A stretch of DNA of 64,000 nucleotides from Comamonadaceae bacterium (GCA_947372745.1 CANBUY010000006.1:1-64000), one strand, 5' to 3'; positions 53,002 through 63,113 are shown, counted from the first letter of the stretch. Notes: generated by a model not told the origin, from the letters alone. Program-made: numbers and translations.

Positions 53002-55515
53002 ATGCCCTTGCTCAGCCCTAATTCATCGTCCAACCCTGCTCAAGCAGCGCCGTTTAAACAAATTTTTAATTGGTGGAAGCGTCAATCACCCCAGCGGCAG
53101 GATCGATTCGCTGTGCTGGCGCCGCTGGCCGCCGTGCTTTTATTTTTAGCAGCCATTGTGGTGGCGTTTGGCTATTTACGCATTGAGGAAATAGACCGGG
53201 AACAAGAAGCAGTTAAGCGCGACGTTGAATACACCCAACAGCGTCTGCGCCTACGTATGTTGGAGCGCCAAGAGCAGCTCATGCGCTTAGCGCGCGAAAT
53301 GTCAAACCGCGAGATTGATGAAGAAGACTTTCAGGGGCGCGGGGAAGAAATGGTCAACCGTTACCCAGAGCTACAAGGCCTGTCCTGGATCGACGGCTAC
53401 AGCAAAATAAAAGCAAGCTATGGCATGGCCAGTTTGTCCACTCAACAACTCAGAACCATTGGCGACACCTTAACCCTGGGCGAAACTGAAGGGGCCTACC
53501 GCTTGGCCCAGGAACTCAGACAACCCCTTTATTACCAACATTTGGCAAGCGCTGGCAGCGCCGCCATGTTGCAACTGCACATTCCACTGAGCGAGCGAAC
53601 CAAATTCACAGGTGTTTTGTTGGCAGAATTTTCTGTCGATGGCTTGTTTCGCTATGGCGTGCCCACCGAAGTCTCGGCACGTTACGCCATTTCATTTCGT
53701 GACTCAAAAGGTAACTTGTTAGCGGGAAGCAGCCTGCCAGTGCGCAAAAGTGCCGCCAGCCTGCTGCCCTGGGCCAGTCCCAACAACGTGTATGAAGTTC
53801 CGGTGTCGCCGGTGGGCAACGGCTTGCTGATTAGAGGGCAAGCCTACCGAACCTCGCTGGGCTTGATCGGTAGCGGCCTTTTTTGGCTCATCACCGTCTT
53901 GAGCCTGATGACGGCCTGGATGCTGATCGCCAACTGGCGACACACACGTCGTCGCATGGAAGCGCAACAAGCCTTGGTGGTGGAAACCAGTTTTCGTCGC
54001 GCGATGGAAAACTCGATTTTGACCGGCATGCGGGCACTTGACCTCAATGGCCGGATTACCTATGTGAATGCCGCCTTTTGCCAAATGACCGGCTGGAGCG
54101 AAGCTGACTTGGTCGGTTTAACCGCCCCCTTCCCCTACTGGCCAGAAGAAGATCGAGAGTTACTCAACCAGCGACTGACCGAAGAACTGACCGGGAAAAC
54201 GGTGAACGGTGGTTTTCAGGTACGGGTCAGGCGGCCAGACAACACCATATTTGATGCCCGCCTTTATGTATCCCCTTTGATTGACGCCCGCGGGGTCCAA
54301 ACAGGATGGATGACCTCGATGACCGACATCACTGAGCCCAACCGCATCAGGGAACAGTTATCAGCCTCGCACGAACGATTTACCACCGTGCTTGAGGCGC
54401 TGGACGCCTCTATTTCGGTGGCACCGCTGGGCAGCGACGAATTGCTGTTTGCCAATAAGTTGTATCGCCTGTGGTTTGGCACCCAAGCGGGCGGTCACCT
54501 GGCCTTGGTCTCTCAGGCCGGTATTCCATTGCCGCTCCCACTGGATGAAGTCTCTGACGCGGTCGATACGATGGCCGGCCTCCCCACTGACGCCCTGTCA
54601 GAGGGCGATGCTGAAAGCGCCGAAATTTATATTGAGCCCCTGGGAAAATGGCTGGAAATTCGCACCAGGTACCTGAGCTGGGTGGACGGCCGCTTGGCTC
54701 AAATGGTCATCGCCACCGACATCACCGCGCGTCGTCTGGCTGAAGAACAGTCAGCCGCTCAAACCGAGCGCGCCCAAAACGTGAGTCGACTCATGACCAT
54801 GGGCGAAATGGCCTCCAGCGTGGCGCATGAACTGAACCAGCCGCTGACCGCCATCAACAACTACTGCATGGGGATGATTTCGCGCATCAAAGACAAACAT
54901 ATTTCTGAAACTGATCTTTTGGGCGCGCTGGAAAAAACAGCCAAACAAGCCCAGCGCGCAGGCCAGATCATTCAAAGGGTGCGCTCGTTCGTCAAGCGCA
55001 GTGAACCCAACCGATGCTTGTCCGACATCAACACCATGGTGGATGAGGCCGTTGAGCTCGCGGGCATTGAGTTTCGCAGGCGCAATGTTCGGCTCACGCA
55101 CTTTGTCGCCCCCGGCTTGCAGCAACTCATGGTGGACCCTATTCTTATTGAGCAGGTACTGGTCAACTTGCTGAAAAATGCAGCAGAATCCATTGACCAA
55201 GCCCAAAGGTCAACAATGAACCGAAGTGTAAAACTTCGCGTCCAAGCGGCCCGAGTTGAAGACAATAAAGTCATTGAATTCACGGTGGTGGACACCGGCA
55301 TGGGTATCGCCCCAGAGGTCATGTCGAGGCTCTACGAAGCCTTTTACTCGACCAAGGCTGAAGGCATGGGTATTGGCCTGAGCTTGTGTCGCTCGATCGT
55401 CGAATCGCATCTGGGACGATTGAAAGCAGAGAACATCTACAATGAAGCCGAAGTAACAGGCTGCTGTTTTTCCTTCTGGATCCCTGTGAATGAATCGCTT
55501 CCATTGAAGCCATAA
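53002..55515 (+). CDS. Membrane-bound PAS sensor histidine kinase
   Basis: An 837-residue hybrid-free sensor kinase. Helix 1 is at about 37-58 and helix 2 at about 288-312, enclosing a periplasmic sensing domain of about 230 residues. Two PAS domains follow (about 335-450 with ITYVNAAFCQMTGWSEADLVG, and 455-580). The H-box GEMASSVAHELNQPLTAINNYC contains H609. The ATPase has N-box VNLLKNAAES, DTGMGIAPE and GMGIGLSL. The architecture resembles DctS/FixL-type carboxylate or redox sensors. The cognate regulator follows 37 bases later. The signal is unknown; its divergence from aceE suggests a link to pyruvate or carboxylate metabolism. Confidence 0.9.
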   Translation: MPLLSPNSSSNPAQAAPFKQIFNWWKRQSPQRQDRFAVLAPLAAVLLFLAAIVVAFGYLRIEEIDREQEAVKRDVEYTQQRLRLRMLERQEQLMRLAREMSNREIDEEDFQGRGEEMVNRYPELQGLSWIDGYSKIKASYGMASLSTQQLRTIGDTLTLGETEGAYRLAQELRQPLYYQHLASAGSAAMLQLHIPLSERTKFTGVLLAEFSVDGLFRYGVPTEVSARYAISFRDSKGNLLAGSSLPVRKSAASLLPWASPNNVYEVPVSPVGNGLLIRGQAYRTSLGLIGSGLFWLITVLSLMTAWMLIANWRHTRRRMEAQQALVVETSFRRAMENSILTGMRALDLNGRITYVNAAFCQMTGWSEADLVGLTAPFPYWPEEDRELLNQRLTEELTGKTVNGGFQVRVRRPDNTIFDARLYVSPLIDARGVQTGWMTSMTDITEPNRIREQLSASHERFTTVLEALDASISVAPLGSDELLFANKLYRLWFGTQAGGHLALVSQAGIPLPLPLDEVSDAVDTMAGLPTDALSEGDAESAEIYIEPLGKWLEIRTRYLSWVDGRLAQMVIATDITARRLAEEQSAAQTERAQNVSRLMTMGEMASSVAHELNQPLTAINNYCMGMISRIKDKHISETDLLGALEKTAKQAQRAGQIIQRVRSFVKRSEPNRCLSDINTMVDEAVELAGIEFRRRNVRLTHFVAPGLQQLMVDPILIEQVLVNLLKNAAESIDQAQRSTMNRSVKLRVQAARVEDNKVIEFTVVDTGMGIAPEVMSRLYEAFYSTKAEGMGIGLSLCRSIVESHLGRLKAENIYNEAEVTGCCFSFWIPVNESLPLKP

Positions 55516-55551
55516 AATCCGTAAACACCAACAAGGACGACCTAGTAAATC

Positions 55552-56178
55552 ATGAGTTTAATTCCCAAAAAAGGAACGGTTTATGTTGTTGATGACGACG
55601 AAGCCGTCCGTGATTCACTGCAATGGCTGCTGGAAGGCAAAGACTACCGCGTGCGCTGCTTTGAGTCAGCCGAATCGTTTTTAAGCCGCTACGATGCCCG
55701 CGAAGTCGCCTGCCTGATTGTGGATATCCGCATGGGCGGCATGACCGGTCTGGAGCTTCAAAACCGTTTATTGGAAATTCACTCCCCCCTCCCCATCGTG
55801 TTCATCACCGGGCACGGCGACGTTCCGATGGCGGTGGACACCATGAAAAAAGGCGCCATGGATTTCATCCAGAAACCTTTTAACGAAGACCAACTGGTTC
55901 CTTTGGTGGAGCGGATGCTGGAGCAAGCCAAAGGCGCCTTTGCAGAACACCAAAGTGCGGCAAGCCGCGACGCCCTCATGGCCCGCCTGACTATCCGCGA
56001 AGCCCAGGTGCTGGAGCGCATTGTGGCCGGTCGCTTAAACAAACAAATTGCGGACGACCTCGGCATCAGCATCAAGACGGTGGAAGCGCACCGTGCCAAC
56101 ATCATGGAAAAACTCAGTGCCAACACGGTCGCTGACCTGCTGAAAATCGCTTTGGGTCAAGCCGCCGTCAAAGCCTAG
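55552..56178 (+). CDS. FixJ/LuxR-type response regulator
   Basis: A 208-residue regulator. The receiver domain has acidic YVVDDDEAVRD, phosphoacceptor D58 in LIVDIRMGGMTG, and K in FIQKPF. The LuxR-type helix-turn-helix is REAQVLERIVAGRLNKQIADDLGISIKTVEAHRANIMEKL. It follows the sensor kinase by 36 bases and is certainly its partner. A terminator with an ATAGCTG-type sequence closes the pair. Targets are unknown, possibly the divergent PDH operon. Confidence 0.93.
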   Translation: MSLIPKKGTVYVVDDDEAVRDSLQWLLEGKDYRVRCFESAESFLSRYDAREVACLIVDIRMGGMTGLELQNRLLEIHSPLPIVFITGHGDVPMAVDTMKKGAMDFIQKPFNEDQLVPLVERMLEQAKGAFAEHQSAASRDALMARLTIREAQVLERIVAGRLNKQIADDLGISIKTVEAHRANIMEKLSANTVADLLKIALGQAAVKA

Positions 56179-56189
56179 TCTTAGTCACT

Positions 56190-56236
56190 TTTAATAGCTG
56201 CTTACGCCCGCTCAGTATGGACTAGCGGGCTTTTTT
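56190..56236 (+). terminator. Rho-independent terminator (ATAGCTG-type element) before folD
   Basis: GCCCGCT (56206-56212) pairs with AGCGGGC (56224-56230), 11-base loop, followed by six T. Upstream of the stem, AATAGCTGCTTAC lines up base for base with the minus-operon terminator at 4015-4052, including GTA-GGAC in the loop. It ends the two-component transcript. Confidence 0.85.
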
Positions 56237-56253
56237 ATATAGAAAATACAACC

Positions 56254-57117
56254 ATGACCACTCAAACTTTCGGCCAAATTATTGATGGCGTCGCTCTCTC
56301 AAGCCAACTGCGCGCTGACGTCGCCCAACGCATCGTCGCCCTCAAGGCTCGCGGCGTGACACCGGGCCTGGCCGTCATTTTGGTGGGCGAAGACCCCGCC
56401 AGCGCAGTTTATGTGCGCAACAAGGTCAAGGGGTGCCTGGACACGGGCGTGCACTCGGTGTTTGAGAAGTATGAAGCCACCTTGACCGAGGCCGACCTGC
56501 TGACCCGCATTGCCGCCCTGAATGTGGACCCCAGCATTCACGGAATTTTGGTGCAAATGCCCCTGCCCAAACACATTGACCCGCTCAAAGTTATTGAGGC
56601 TATTTCAACCGCCAAAGACGTCGATGGCTTTGCCACCTTGAGCGCCGGCGAGCTGATGACTGGTCAGGCCGGCTTTCGCCCTTGCACGCCTTATGGCTGC
56701 ATGAAATTGATCGAGAGCACCGGCATTGATTTGCGCGGCAAGCACGCCGTGGTCATTGGGCGCTCTAACACCGTGGGCAAACCCATGGCCATGCTGCTCT
56801 TGCAAGCCAACGCCACCGTCACGGTTTGCCACAGCGCCACGCCAGACATTGGTTTTCACACCCGTCAGGCCGACGTGGTGGTGGCCGCTGTGGGCAAGCG
56901 CAACGTGCTGACCGCCGACATGGTGAAACCCGGTGCGATCGTGATTGACGTGGGCATGAACCGCAACGATGAAGGCAAGCTCTGCGGCGACGTCGATTTT
57001 GCCGGGGTCAAAGCTGTGGCCAGCCACATTACCCCCGTGCCTGGCGGGGTTGGCCCCATGACCATTACGATGTTGTTGGTCAACACCCTTGAAGCCGCTG
57101 AACGCGCCGCTATCTAA
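56254..57117 (+). CDS. folD: Bifunctional methylenetetrahydrofolate dehydrogenase/cyclohydrolase
   Basis: A 287-residue FolD interconverting 5,10-methylene- and 10-formyl-tetrahydrofolate with NADP. Features are [25 protein letters not shown] with the catalytic lysine region, [39 protein letters not shown] and the NADP loop [18 protein letters not shown], ending [19 protein letters not shown]. Its stop overlaps the prlC start by one base (TAATG). Confidence 0.97.
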   Translation: MTTQTFGQIIDGVALSSQLRADVAQRIVALKARGVTPGLAVILVGEDPASAVYVRNKVKGCLDTGVHSVFEKYEATLTEADLLTRIAALNVDPSIHGILVQMPLPKHIDPLKVIEAISTAKDVDGFATLSAGELMTGQAGFRPCTPYGCMKLIESTGIDLRGKHAVVIGRSNTVGKPMAMLLLQANATVTVCHSATPDIGFHTRQADVVVAAVGKRNVLTADMVKPGAIVIDVGMNRNDEGKLCGDVDFAGVKAVASHITPVPGGVGPMTITMLLVNTLEAAERAAI

Positions 57118-59162
57118 TGCCCATGAACAATCCTCTGCTCTCCTTTGACGATCTGCCTCTTTTTGACCAGATCAAACCCGACCATGTGGCACCTGCCGTA
57201 GACCAGCTGCTTGAAGGCGCCAGTGCGGCGCTGGAAACTGTCACCGCTGCTGACTTCCCTGCCCGCTGGACGGATATAGCCGCCGTGCTGGATGTGGCCA
57301 CCGAAAAACTCAGCCGCGCCTGGGGCGCTGTGAGCCACCTCAACAGCGTGGCCGACACGCCCGAGTTGCGTGCGGCTTACAACGAAGCGCTGCCCAAAAT
57401 CACCGAATTTTTCACCCGCTTGGGTGCGGACGAGCGGCTTTACGCCAAATACAAAGCCATTGACGTGGCCACGCTCAACACCGAGCAGCGCCAAGCCCAC
57501 AAAAATGCCGTGCGTAACTTTGTGCTTGGCGGTGCCGAGTTGCAAGGCACTGACCGCGAACGCTTTGCCGCCATTCAAGAGCGCCAAGCCGAGTTGAGCC
57601 AAAAGTTCAGCGAAAACGCATTAGATGCGACCGATGCCTTCGCCTACTATGCAGCTGCTGACGAAATGGACGGTGTGCCTGAGGATGTGCAGCAAACCGC
57701 GCTTGAAGCCGCCAAGGCCGAGGGCAAAGAGGGTTTTAAGCTCACCCTCAAAATGCCGAGCTACCTGCCTGTGATGCAGTTTGCCCAAAGCAGCGCCCTG
57801 CGTGAAAAGCTGTACCGGGCCTACGTGACGCGCGCCTCGGACCAGGCCGATGTGGACATGCACAAATTTGACAACTCGACCATCATTGCCGAAATGTTGG
57901 CCTTGCGCCTGGAAGAAGCCCAACTGCTGGGCTTTAACAACTTTGGCGAACTCTCTGTAGTGCCCAAGATGGCCGAGACACCCCAGCATGTGATCGACTT
58001 TTTGCGCGACCTGGCCGCCAAAGCCCGCCCCTTTGCCGAAAAAGACCTGACTGACCTGCGCGAATTTGCCCAACAACATCTAGGACTCGCCGACCCACAA
58101 TCTTGGGACTGGCCCTATGTCAGCGAAAAGCTCAAGGAAGCGCGCTACGCCTTCAGTGAGCAAGAGGTCAAACAGTATTTCACCGCCCCCAAAGTGCTGG
58201 CGGGCTTGTTCAAGATTATTGAGACCCTGTTTGAGGTCAACATCAAAGCTGACAAGGCGCCCGTATGGCACGCCGGTGTTGAGTTTTACCGCATTGAGCG
58301 GGCCGGCCAATTGGTGGGGCAGTTTTACCTGGACCCCTCAGCCCGCACCGGCAAACGCGGTGGTGCCTGGATGGACGACGTGCGCACCCGCTGGTTGCGC
58401 CCCGACACCCAACAGCTGCAAACCCCGGTGGCCCAGCTGGTGTGCAACTTTGCCTCCAGTGTCAACGGCAAGCCTGCGCTCCTGACGCATGACGACGTGA
58501 CCACCTTGTTTCATGAGTTTGGCCACGGTCTGCACCACCTGCTGACCCAGGTGAACGAGCACGACGTCTCAGGCATCAGCGGCGTGGAATGGGACGCCGT
58601 AGAGTTGCCCAGCCAGTTCATGGAAAACTTCTGCTGGGAATGGGATGTGCTCAAGCACATGACCGCCCATGTCGACACCGGCGAACCCCTGCCACGCGCC
58701 TTGTATGACAAGATGCTGGCCGCCAAGAACTTCCAAAGCGGCATGCAAACCTTGCGCCAAATTGAGTTCTCGTTGTTTGACATGCTGCTGCACACCGCCC
58801 ACGACCCGGCGCTGGATTTGATGCCTTTGCTTAACCAGGTGCGTGCCGAAGTATCGGTGCTACAGCCGCCAAGCTGGAGCCGCACCGCGCACACCTTCAG
58901 CCATATTTTTGCCGGGGGCTATGCGGCGGGTTACTACAGCTACAAATGGGCCGAGGTGCTGAGCGCCGATGCTTACGCAGCGTTTGAAGAAACCGCCGAC
59001 ACATCAGGCTTGCCCAATGCCGAGACAGGTAAAAAATACCTGCAGTCCATTTTGGAAGCTGGTGGCAGTCGCCCCGCCATCGAGTCCTTCAAAGCATTTC
59101 GCGGCCGCGAACCCAACCTAGATGCCTTGTTGCGGCACCAGGGCATGTCAGAAAAGGCCTGA
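57117..59162 (+). CDS. prlC: Oligopeptidase A (M3 metallopeptidase)
   Basis: A 681-residue cytoplasmic thimet-family peptidase. HEFGH at residues 466-470 gives the zinc histidines and catalytic Glu, and ELPSQFMENFCWE about 25 residues later holds the third ligand. The flanking AYNEALPKITEF, MPSYLPVMQFAQ and YYSYKWAEVLSADAYAAFEE regions are typical of PrlC. It degrades short peptides, including cleaved signal peptides. The start is ATG 57117 or ATG 57123 two codons later. It is translationally joined to folD. Confidence 0.95.
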   Translation: MPMNNPLLSFDDLPLFDQIKPDHVAPAVDQLLEGASAALETVTAADFPARWTDIAAVLDVATEKLSRAWGAVSHLNSVADTPELRAAYNEALPKITEFFTRLGADERLYAKYKAIDVATLNTEQRQAHKNAVRNFVLGGAELQGTDRERFAAIQERQAELSQKFSENALDATDAFAYYAAADEMDGVPEDVQQTALEAAKAEGKEGFKLTLKMPSYLPVMQFAQSSALREKLYRAYVTRASDQADVDMHKFDNSTIIAEMLALRLEEAQLLGFNNFGELSVVPKMAETPQHVIDFLRDLAAKARPFAEKDLTDLREFAQQHLGLADPQSWDWPYVSEKLKEARYAFSEQEVKQYFTAPKVLAGLFKIIETLFEVNIKADKAPVWHAGVEFYRIERAGQLVGQFYLDPSARTGKRGGAWMDDVRTRWLRPDTQQLQTPVAQLVCNFASSVNGKPALLTHDDVTTLFHEFGHGLHHLLTQVNEHDVSGISGVEWDAVELPSQFMENFCWEWDVLKHMTAHVDTGEPLPRALYDKMLAAKNFQSGMQTLRQIEFSLFDMLLHTAHDPALDLMPLLNQVRAEVSVLQPPSWSRTAHTFSHIFAGGYAAGYYSYKWAEVLSADAYAAFEETADTSGLPNAETGKKYLQSILEAGGSRPAIESFKAFRGREPNLDALLRHQGMSEKA

Positions 59163-59170
59163 CACAGGAG

Positions 59171-59296
59171 CGTCACTGCGAGGGCAAAGATAGCACCCGT
59201 CACTGCGAGGCCAAAGGCCGCGGCAGTCCATCTTCGAATTGCTAGGGTCGCGTCAGGCGCGCAGTCATGGACTGCCGCGCTTTGCTCGCAGTGACA
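59171..59296. repeat. Dispersed inverted repeat, copy C
   Basis: The left arm CGTCACTGCGAGG occurs twice (59171-59183 and 59199-59211), the second leading into GCGGCAGTCCATC. The right arm CATGGACTGCCGCGCTTTGC to GCAGTGAC (59266-59295) closes the hairpin. It fills the gap between the convergent prlC and rpiA genes. The doubled left end suggests a nested or partly duplicated insertion. Confidence 0.82.
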
Positions 59297-59302
59297 AGCT
59301 CC

Positions 59303-60007
59303 TTAAAACGTCAACGTTTTAACGCCGGTGGCGGTGCCCAGTAGGCACACCTGAGCTTTCTGGTGGGCAAACACGCCCACGGTGACTACGCCGGGCCACT
59401 GGCTCACTTGCGTCTCGAACGCCAAAGGGTCGGCAATTTGCAGGCCCAACACATCAACGATGATCTGACCGTTGTCGGTGATGAGAGGTTGGCCGTCTTT
59501 CAAACGAATCGTGGCCTGACCGCCCATCGCGGCAAACTGGGCGATGATGCGCTGAGCAGCCATGGGAATCACTTCCACTGGCAGGGGAAACTTGCCCAGC
59601 TTGTCCACCAGCTTGGATTCGTCGGCAATACAGACAAACTTGGCCGACTGCGCCGCCACAATTTTCTCGCGGGTAAGGGCTGCACCACCACCCTTGACCA
59701 TGTGGCCATGGCCGTCGATCTCGTCAGCGCCATCGATGTAAACAGACAAATGCGGTACGTCGTTGGAGTCAAGCACTGGAATCCCCAAAGCCTTCAGGCG
59801 CAGGGTACTGGCCTCTGAGCTGGACACGGCGCCCTTGATCTGGTCTTTGATAGTGGCCAGCGCGTCAATGAATTTATTCACGGTGGAGCCCGTACCCACG
59901 CCCACGATGTCGCCCGGCACCACATACTGCAAAGCGGCCAGGCCGACCAGCGTTTTGAGTTCGTCTTGAGAAAGAATCGGGGCGGCGGGGGAATTAGGGT
60001 GTGTCAT
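59303..60007 (-). CDS. rpiA: Ribose-5-phosphate isomerase A
   Basis: A 234-residue Rpi[33 protein letters not shown], the catalytic [27 protein letters not shown] and the ending [20 protein letters not shown] cover the active site (Asp, Glu and Lys of the DGADEID and KGGGAAL motifs). It interconverts ribose-5-phosphate and ribulose-5-phosphate in the pentose phosphate pathway. It is convergent with prlC and divergent from pyrD over 58 bases. Confidence 0.97.
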   Translation of the reverse strand: MTHPNSPAAPILSQDELKTLVGLAALQYVVPGDIVGVGTGSTVNKFIDALATIKDQIKGAVSSSEASTLRLKALGIPVLDSNDVPHLSVYIDGADEIDGHGHMVKGGGAALTREKIVAAQSAKFVCIADESKLVDKLGKFPLPVEVIPMAAQRIIAQFAAMGGQATIRLKDGQPLITDNGQIIVDVLGLQIADPLAFETQVSQWPGVVTVGVFAHQKAQVCLLGTATGVKTLTF

Positions 60008-60065
60008 CTGGGAAAATCGGGTGAGTTGTTGAAAACATAAACAAAGAATCTACAGGAATTATCCG

Positions 60066-61136
60066 ATGTCTCTCGTCCCCTACGCCCTCGCCCGCCCGTT
60101 TTTATTTAGCCTGGACCCTGAGGTCGCCCACGATGTGACGATTAAAGGCTTGGCCGCCCTGCAAGGCACGCCTTTTCAAAGGGTATTTTCTTCTGCCCGC
60201 GTGGAAGACCCCATTCAATTGGCCGGGCTGACCTTCCCCAACCGAGTCGGTATGGCGGCAGGGCTGGACAAAAACGCCCGCTGCATTGACGGACTGGGCG
60301 CCATGGGTTTTGGCTTTGTGGAGGTGGGCACGGTCACGCCGCTGGCGCAGCCCGGCAACCCCAAGCCCCGCATGTTTCGCCTGCCCGAGGCGCAAGCCCT
60401 CATCAACCGTCTCGGTTTCAACAACGACGGCTTGGATGCCTTTATTGCCAATGTGAAGCGCTCAAACTTTTACCGCCAGCGCCAGATCGCCAGCCTTGGG
60501 GCCAAAACCCCGATGCTGCTAGGGCTCAACATTGGCAAAAACGCCGCCACCCCCATCGAGCGCGCCACCGACGACTACCTGCTTGGCCTGGATGGCGTCT
60601 ACCCCTATGCCGACTACGTCACCATCAATATATCGAGCCCCAACACTAAAAACCTTCGGGCACTGCAAAGCGACGAGGCGTTGGACCAACTGCTCGGTGC
60701 CATCGACCAGCGCCGCGAGATGCTGGCGCAGCAACACGGCAAGCGCACGCCCATCTTTGTCAAAATTGCGCCTGATCTTGATGAAACCCAAGTCAGCCTG
60801 ATCGCCGCCACCTTGCAGCGCCACCACATGGACGGCGTGATTGCCACCAACACCACGCTGAGCCGTGAGGCGGTTAAAGGGATGGCGCATGAGGCTGAGA
60901 CCGGCGGTCTCTCAGGCAAGCCGGTGCTCGCCATGAGCAACCGGGTGATCACCCAACTGCGCCAGGCACTGGGCAAAAACTACCCCATCATTGGCGTGGG
61001 CGGCGTGATGAGTGCCGAAGATGCGGTGAGCAAAATAAGAGCTGGGGCCGATGTGGTGCAAATTTACACCGGCCTGATTTACCAAGGCCCGGACTTGGTG
61101 AAGCAGGCAGCTAATCTTATTAAAAAGACCTTCTAA
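60066..61136 (+). CDS. pyrD: Dihydroorotate dehydrogenase, class 2 (quinone)
   Basis: A 356-residue membrane-associated class 2 enzyme. The N-terminal helix region ([26 protein letters not shown]) binds the membrane and quinone. [13 protein letters not shown] and [15 protein letters not shown] form the FMN site, with the serine of SSPNT as catalytic base; IKIAPDLDE-like [11 protein letters not shown] and [30 protein letters not shown] follow. It oxidises dihydroorotate in pyrimidine synthesis. Confidence 0.97.
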   Translation: MSLVPYALARPFLFSLDPEVAHDVTIKGLAALQGTPFQRVFSSARVEDPIQLAGLTFPNRVGMAAGLDKNARCIDGLGAMGFGFVEVGTVTPLAQPGNPKPRMFRLPEAQALINRLGFNNDGLDAFIANVKRSNFYRQRQIASLGAKTPMLLGLNIGKNAATPIERATDDYLLGLDGVYPYADYVTINISSPNTKNLRALQSDEALDQLLGAIDQRREMLAQQHGKRTPIFVKIAPDLDETQVSLIAATLQRHHMDGVIATNTTLSREAVKGMAHEAETGGLSGKPVLAMSNRVITQLRQALGKNYPIIGVGGVMSAEDAVSKIRAGADVVQIYTGLIYQGPDLVKQAANLIKKTF

Positions 61137-61139
61137 GCC

Positions 61140-61177
61140 AATCCAGACCAGCTAGAGTAGCTAACTTTTTAATAGCA
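61140..61177 (-). repeat. Degenerate ATAGCTG-type element after pyrD
   Basis: On the minus strand GCTATT, 9 bases, AGCTACT, GC, and GTCTGGA align with the element at 4005-4046. It lies between the convergent pyrD and oxidoreductase genes; no T-run is present in this copy. Confidence 0.4.
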
Positions 61178-61178
61178 T

Positions 61179-62309
61179 TTAAAGATGCTCAAATTGAGTG
61201 ACCACGTAGTCACCCAAGGCCAGCGCACTGGTCAGGCCGGGTGACTCAATGCCATAAAGATTGACCAACCCCGCTACGCCGTGTGTGGCGGGGCCTTGAA
61301 TCAAAAAGTCGCAAGCGGGCGCATCGGGGGCATGGATTTTGGGCCGAATGCCTGCGTAGCCGGGAATCAGAGCGCCATCCGCCAACTCAGGCCAGTATTG
61401 GCGCACTTCGGCATAAAACGCATCGCCCCGCGCCGGGTCCACGACGAGATCATCGGCGGACTCCACCCACTGCACATCGGGTCCAAACTTGGCTTGACCG
61501 CCCAAATCCAGAGTCAGGTGCACGCCCAAACCAGCCGCCTGGGGCACCGGGTAAATCAAATGAGAAAACGGCGCACGCCCTGCCAGGGTGAAGTAATTGC
61601 CCTTGGCAAAGTAGGCTTTGGGCACATGACGCGCATCCAGCCCTTGAAACCGCGCGGCCACCGCCGGGGCATGCAAACCCGCCGCATTAACCACCATTTT
61701 TGCTTGCAGACAGGTGCCATCTTGGGTGAATAAATTGATAGCGCCTTGCGCTATTTCCGCGTGGTCAAGCGCCGAATTAAGCACCACCATGCCACCCGCA
61801 TTTTCAAGATCGCCTTGGAGTGAAAGCATGAAAGCGTGACTATCCACAATGCCCGTGCTGGGCGAGAACACGGCGCCTACGCAACGCAGGGCGGGCTCTA
61901 GCGCTTGGGCTTGCTCACGGCTGAGCATCACCAAATCATCCACCCCGTTTTGCCGGGCTTTTTCAATGATGGCTTGTAACTGCGCCAATTGATCAACATG
62001 GGTGGCGACCAGCAGCTTGCCGCAACGCCGGTGACCTATTCCCCTCTCGGCGCAGTAGGCGTACAGCGCCTGCTTGCCCTGCACGCACAAACGCGCCTTG
62101 AGCGAGCCCGGCACGTAATAAATTCCCGCGTGGATCACCTCGCTGTTGCGCGAACTGGTTCCGGTGCCTATGGCGTTGGCCGCTTCCAGCACCAACACTT
62201 CGCGGCCAGACAGGGCCAAAGCGCGGGCAACCGCCAGGCCAACCACACCAGCGCCGATGACGACGCATTCGACTTGGTCAGGGTTTGAAGCGATGGGGGA
62301 AGTGGTCAT
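61179..62309 (-). CDS. FAD-dependent oxidoreductase, L-2-hydroxyglutarate oxidase-like
   Basis: A 376-residue DAO-family flavoprotein. The Rossmann loop is [65 protein letters not shown] is characteristic of the L-2-hydroxyglutarate dehydrogenase (LhgO) group, as is the late [12 protein letters not shown] and [21 protein letters not shown]. The substrate may be L-2-hydroxyglutarate or a related 2-hydroxy acid. No signal peptide or strong membrane helix is seen. It is a single gene. Confidence 0.83.
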   Translation of the reverse strand: MTTSPIASNPDQVECVVIGAGVVGLAVARALALSGREVLVLEAANAIGTGTSSRNSEVIHAGIYYVPGSLKARLCVQGKQALYAYCAERGIGHRRCGKLLVATHVDQLAQLQAIIEKARQNGVDDLVMLSREQAQALEPALRCVGAVFSPSTGIVDSHAFMLSLQGDLENAGGMVVLNSALDHAEIAQGAINLFTQDGTCLQAKMVVNAAGLHAPAVAARFQGLDARHVPKAYFAKGNYFTLAGRAPFSHLIYPVPQAAGLGVHLTLDLGGQAKFGPDVQWVESADDLVVDPARGDAFYAEVRQYWPELADGALIPGYAGIRPKIHAPDAPACDFLIQGPATHGVAGLVNLYGIESPGLTSALALGDYVVTQFEHL

Positions 62310-62434
62310 GCATTGGGCTTTGTTTGGGCAGAACCCAGGTTTGGATTCTTGTGGGACTGAATGGGTGTGACTTTGGGCATTTTAGTAATTGTTTAGGCCG
62401 TTATGTAAATCGCTCCATGCGAGTTGTGTGCGGT

Positions 62435-62800
62435 TCAAAGGAAGCCGATAGGTGGCTTGGCCTTGCGTGTTTTGTCTTCTGAGATGAGTTGTTTGATGGC
62501 ATCGAACACCTGGGAGAACTGCTCGTCGTGGCGGGTTTCCATGGCCTCAATGCGCAATCGGAGGTCGCGGTTGGAATCCATCAGGCGGCGCAACTGCACA
62601 AACGTTCGCATGATGGCGATGTTGACCTCAACTGCCCGTTGGGAGCGCAGCACGCTGGAGAGCATGGCCACACCTTGCTCGGTGAAAGCGTAGGGAATCG
62701 CCGAGAGTTTGCGTCGCGATGTGGTCACAATTTGTGACCACATAGCTGTCCCCTCTTGAGTTGGTAGCTGAAACATGAAGTCATCAGGGTTGTGGCGGCA
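62435..62800 (-). pseudogene. ORF6N-domain protein, N-terminally truncated
   Basis: The C-terminal two thirds of an ORF6N (phage/toxin-type DNA-binding) protein: NPDDFMFQLPTQEG, IPYAFTEQGVAMLSSVLRSQRAVEVNIAIMRTFVQLRRLM, then a charged helical tail ending KPPIGFL. The usual start of the domain, with RG-VILDxDLAxLYGV, is missing. The open frame continues to 62869 only through the dispersed repeat at 62811-62844, which encodes an unrelated SLRAQRGSLSCRA-like peptide. So the 5' end has been lost at the repeat. An internal ATG at 62774 could still give a short product, but function is unlikely. Confidence 0.75.
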
Positions 62801-62810
62801 AGCACGGCAA

Positions 62811-62844
62811 GATAGACTGCCGCGCTGCGCTCGCAGTGACGGGG
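62811..62844. repeat. Dispersed inverted repeat, copy D (right arm only)
   Basis: GATAGACTGCCGCGCTGCGC to GCAGTGACGGGG matches the right arms of copies A and C. No left arm is present within the next 250 bases on either side. It sits at the broken 5' end of the ORF6N gene. Confidence 0.78.
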
Positions 62845-63066
62845 CTAAGGGTTCCTCTTGACAGGGCAAATGGAATCAAATAGTGAAGCAGCTGAATCTT
62901 GGTGCACCAACCATGCTGACTGCCGATGACACCGGGGTGGATGGTGCAGCGAAATCAAGGAGGAGCCCAAAGGGCGGGGGACATTCGCGGAAGCATTCGC
63001 CCCGGCGGCAGCGGCCCCCCACAAATCGGCGCGTGTGCCGACAGCCCAGCAAAACCCAACGCCCAT

Positions 63067-63094
63067 AAAAAAACCCGCACTAGGCGGGTTTTTT
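63067..63094. terminator. Terminator after phaB
   Basis: CCCGC (63074-63078) pairs with GCGGG (63084-63088) around ACTAG, with seven A before and six T after, so it can act in either direction. It lies 20 bases past the phaB stop and ends the phaA-phaB transcript. Confidence 0.85.
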
Positions 63095-63113
63095 CGATAC
63101 CTGAGACCAGGTA

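Noticed and set aside
62846-63066. Two overlapping open frames of about 61-73 codons beside the ORF6N remnant
   Set aside because: No ribosome site, no recognisable motif, and Pro/Arg/Gly-rich composition of non-coding GC-rich DNA.
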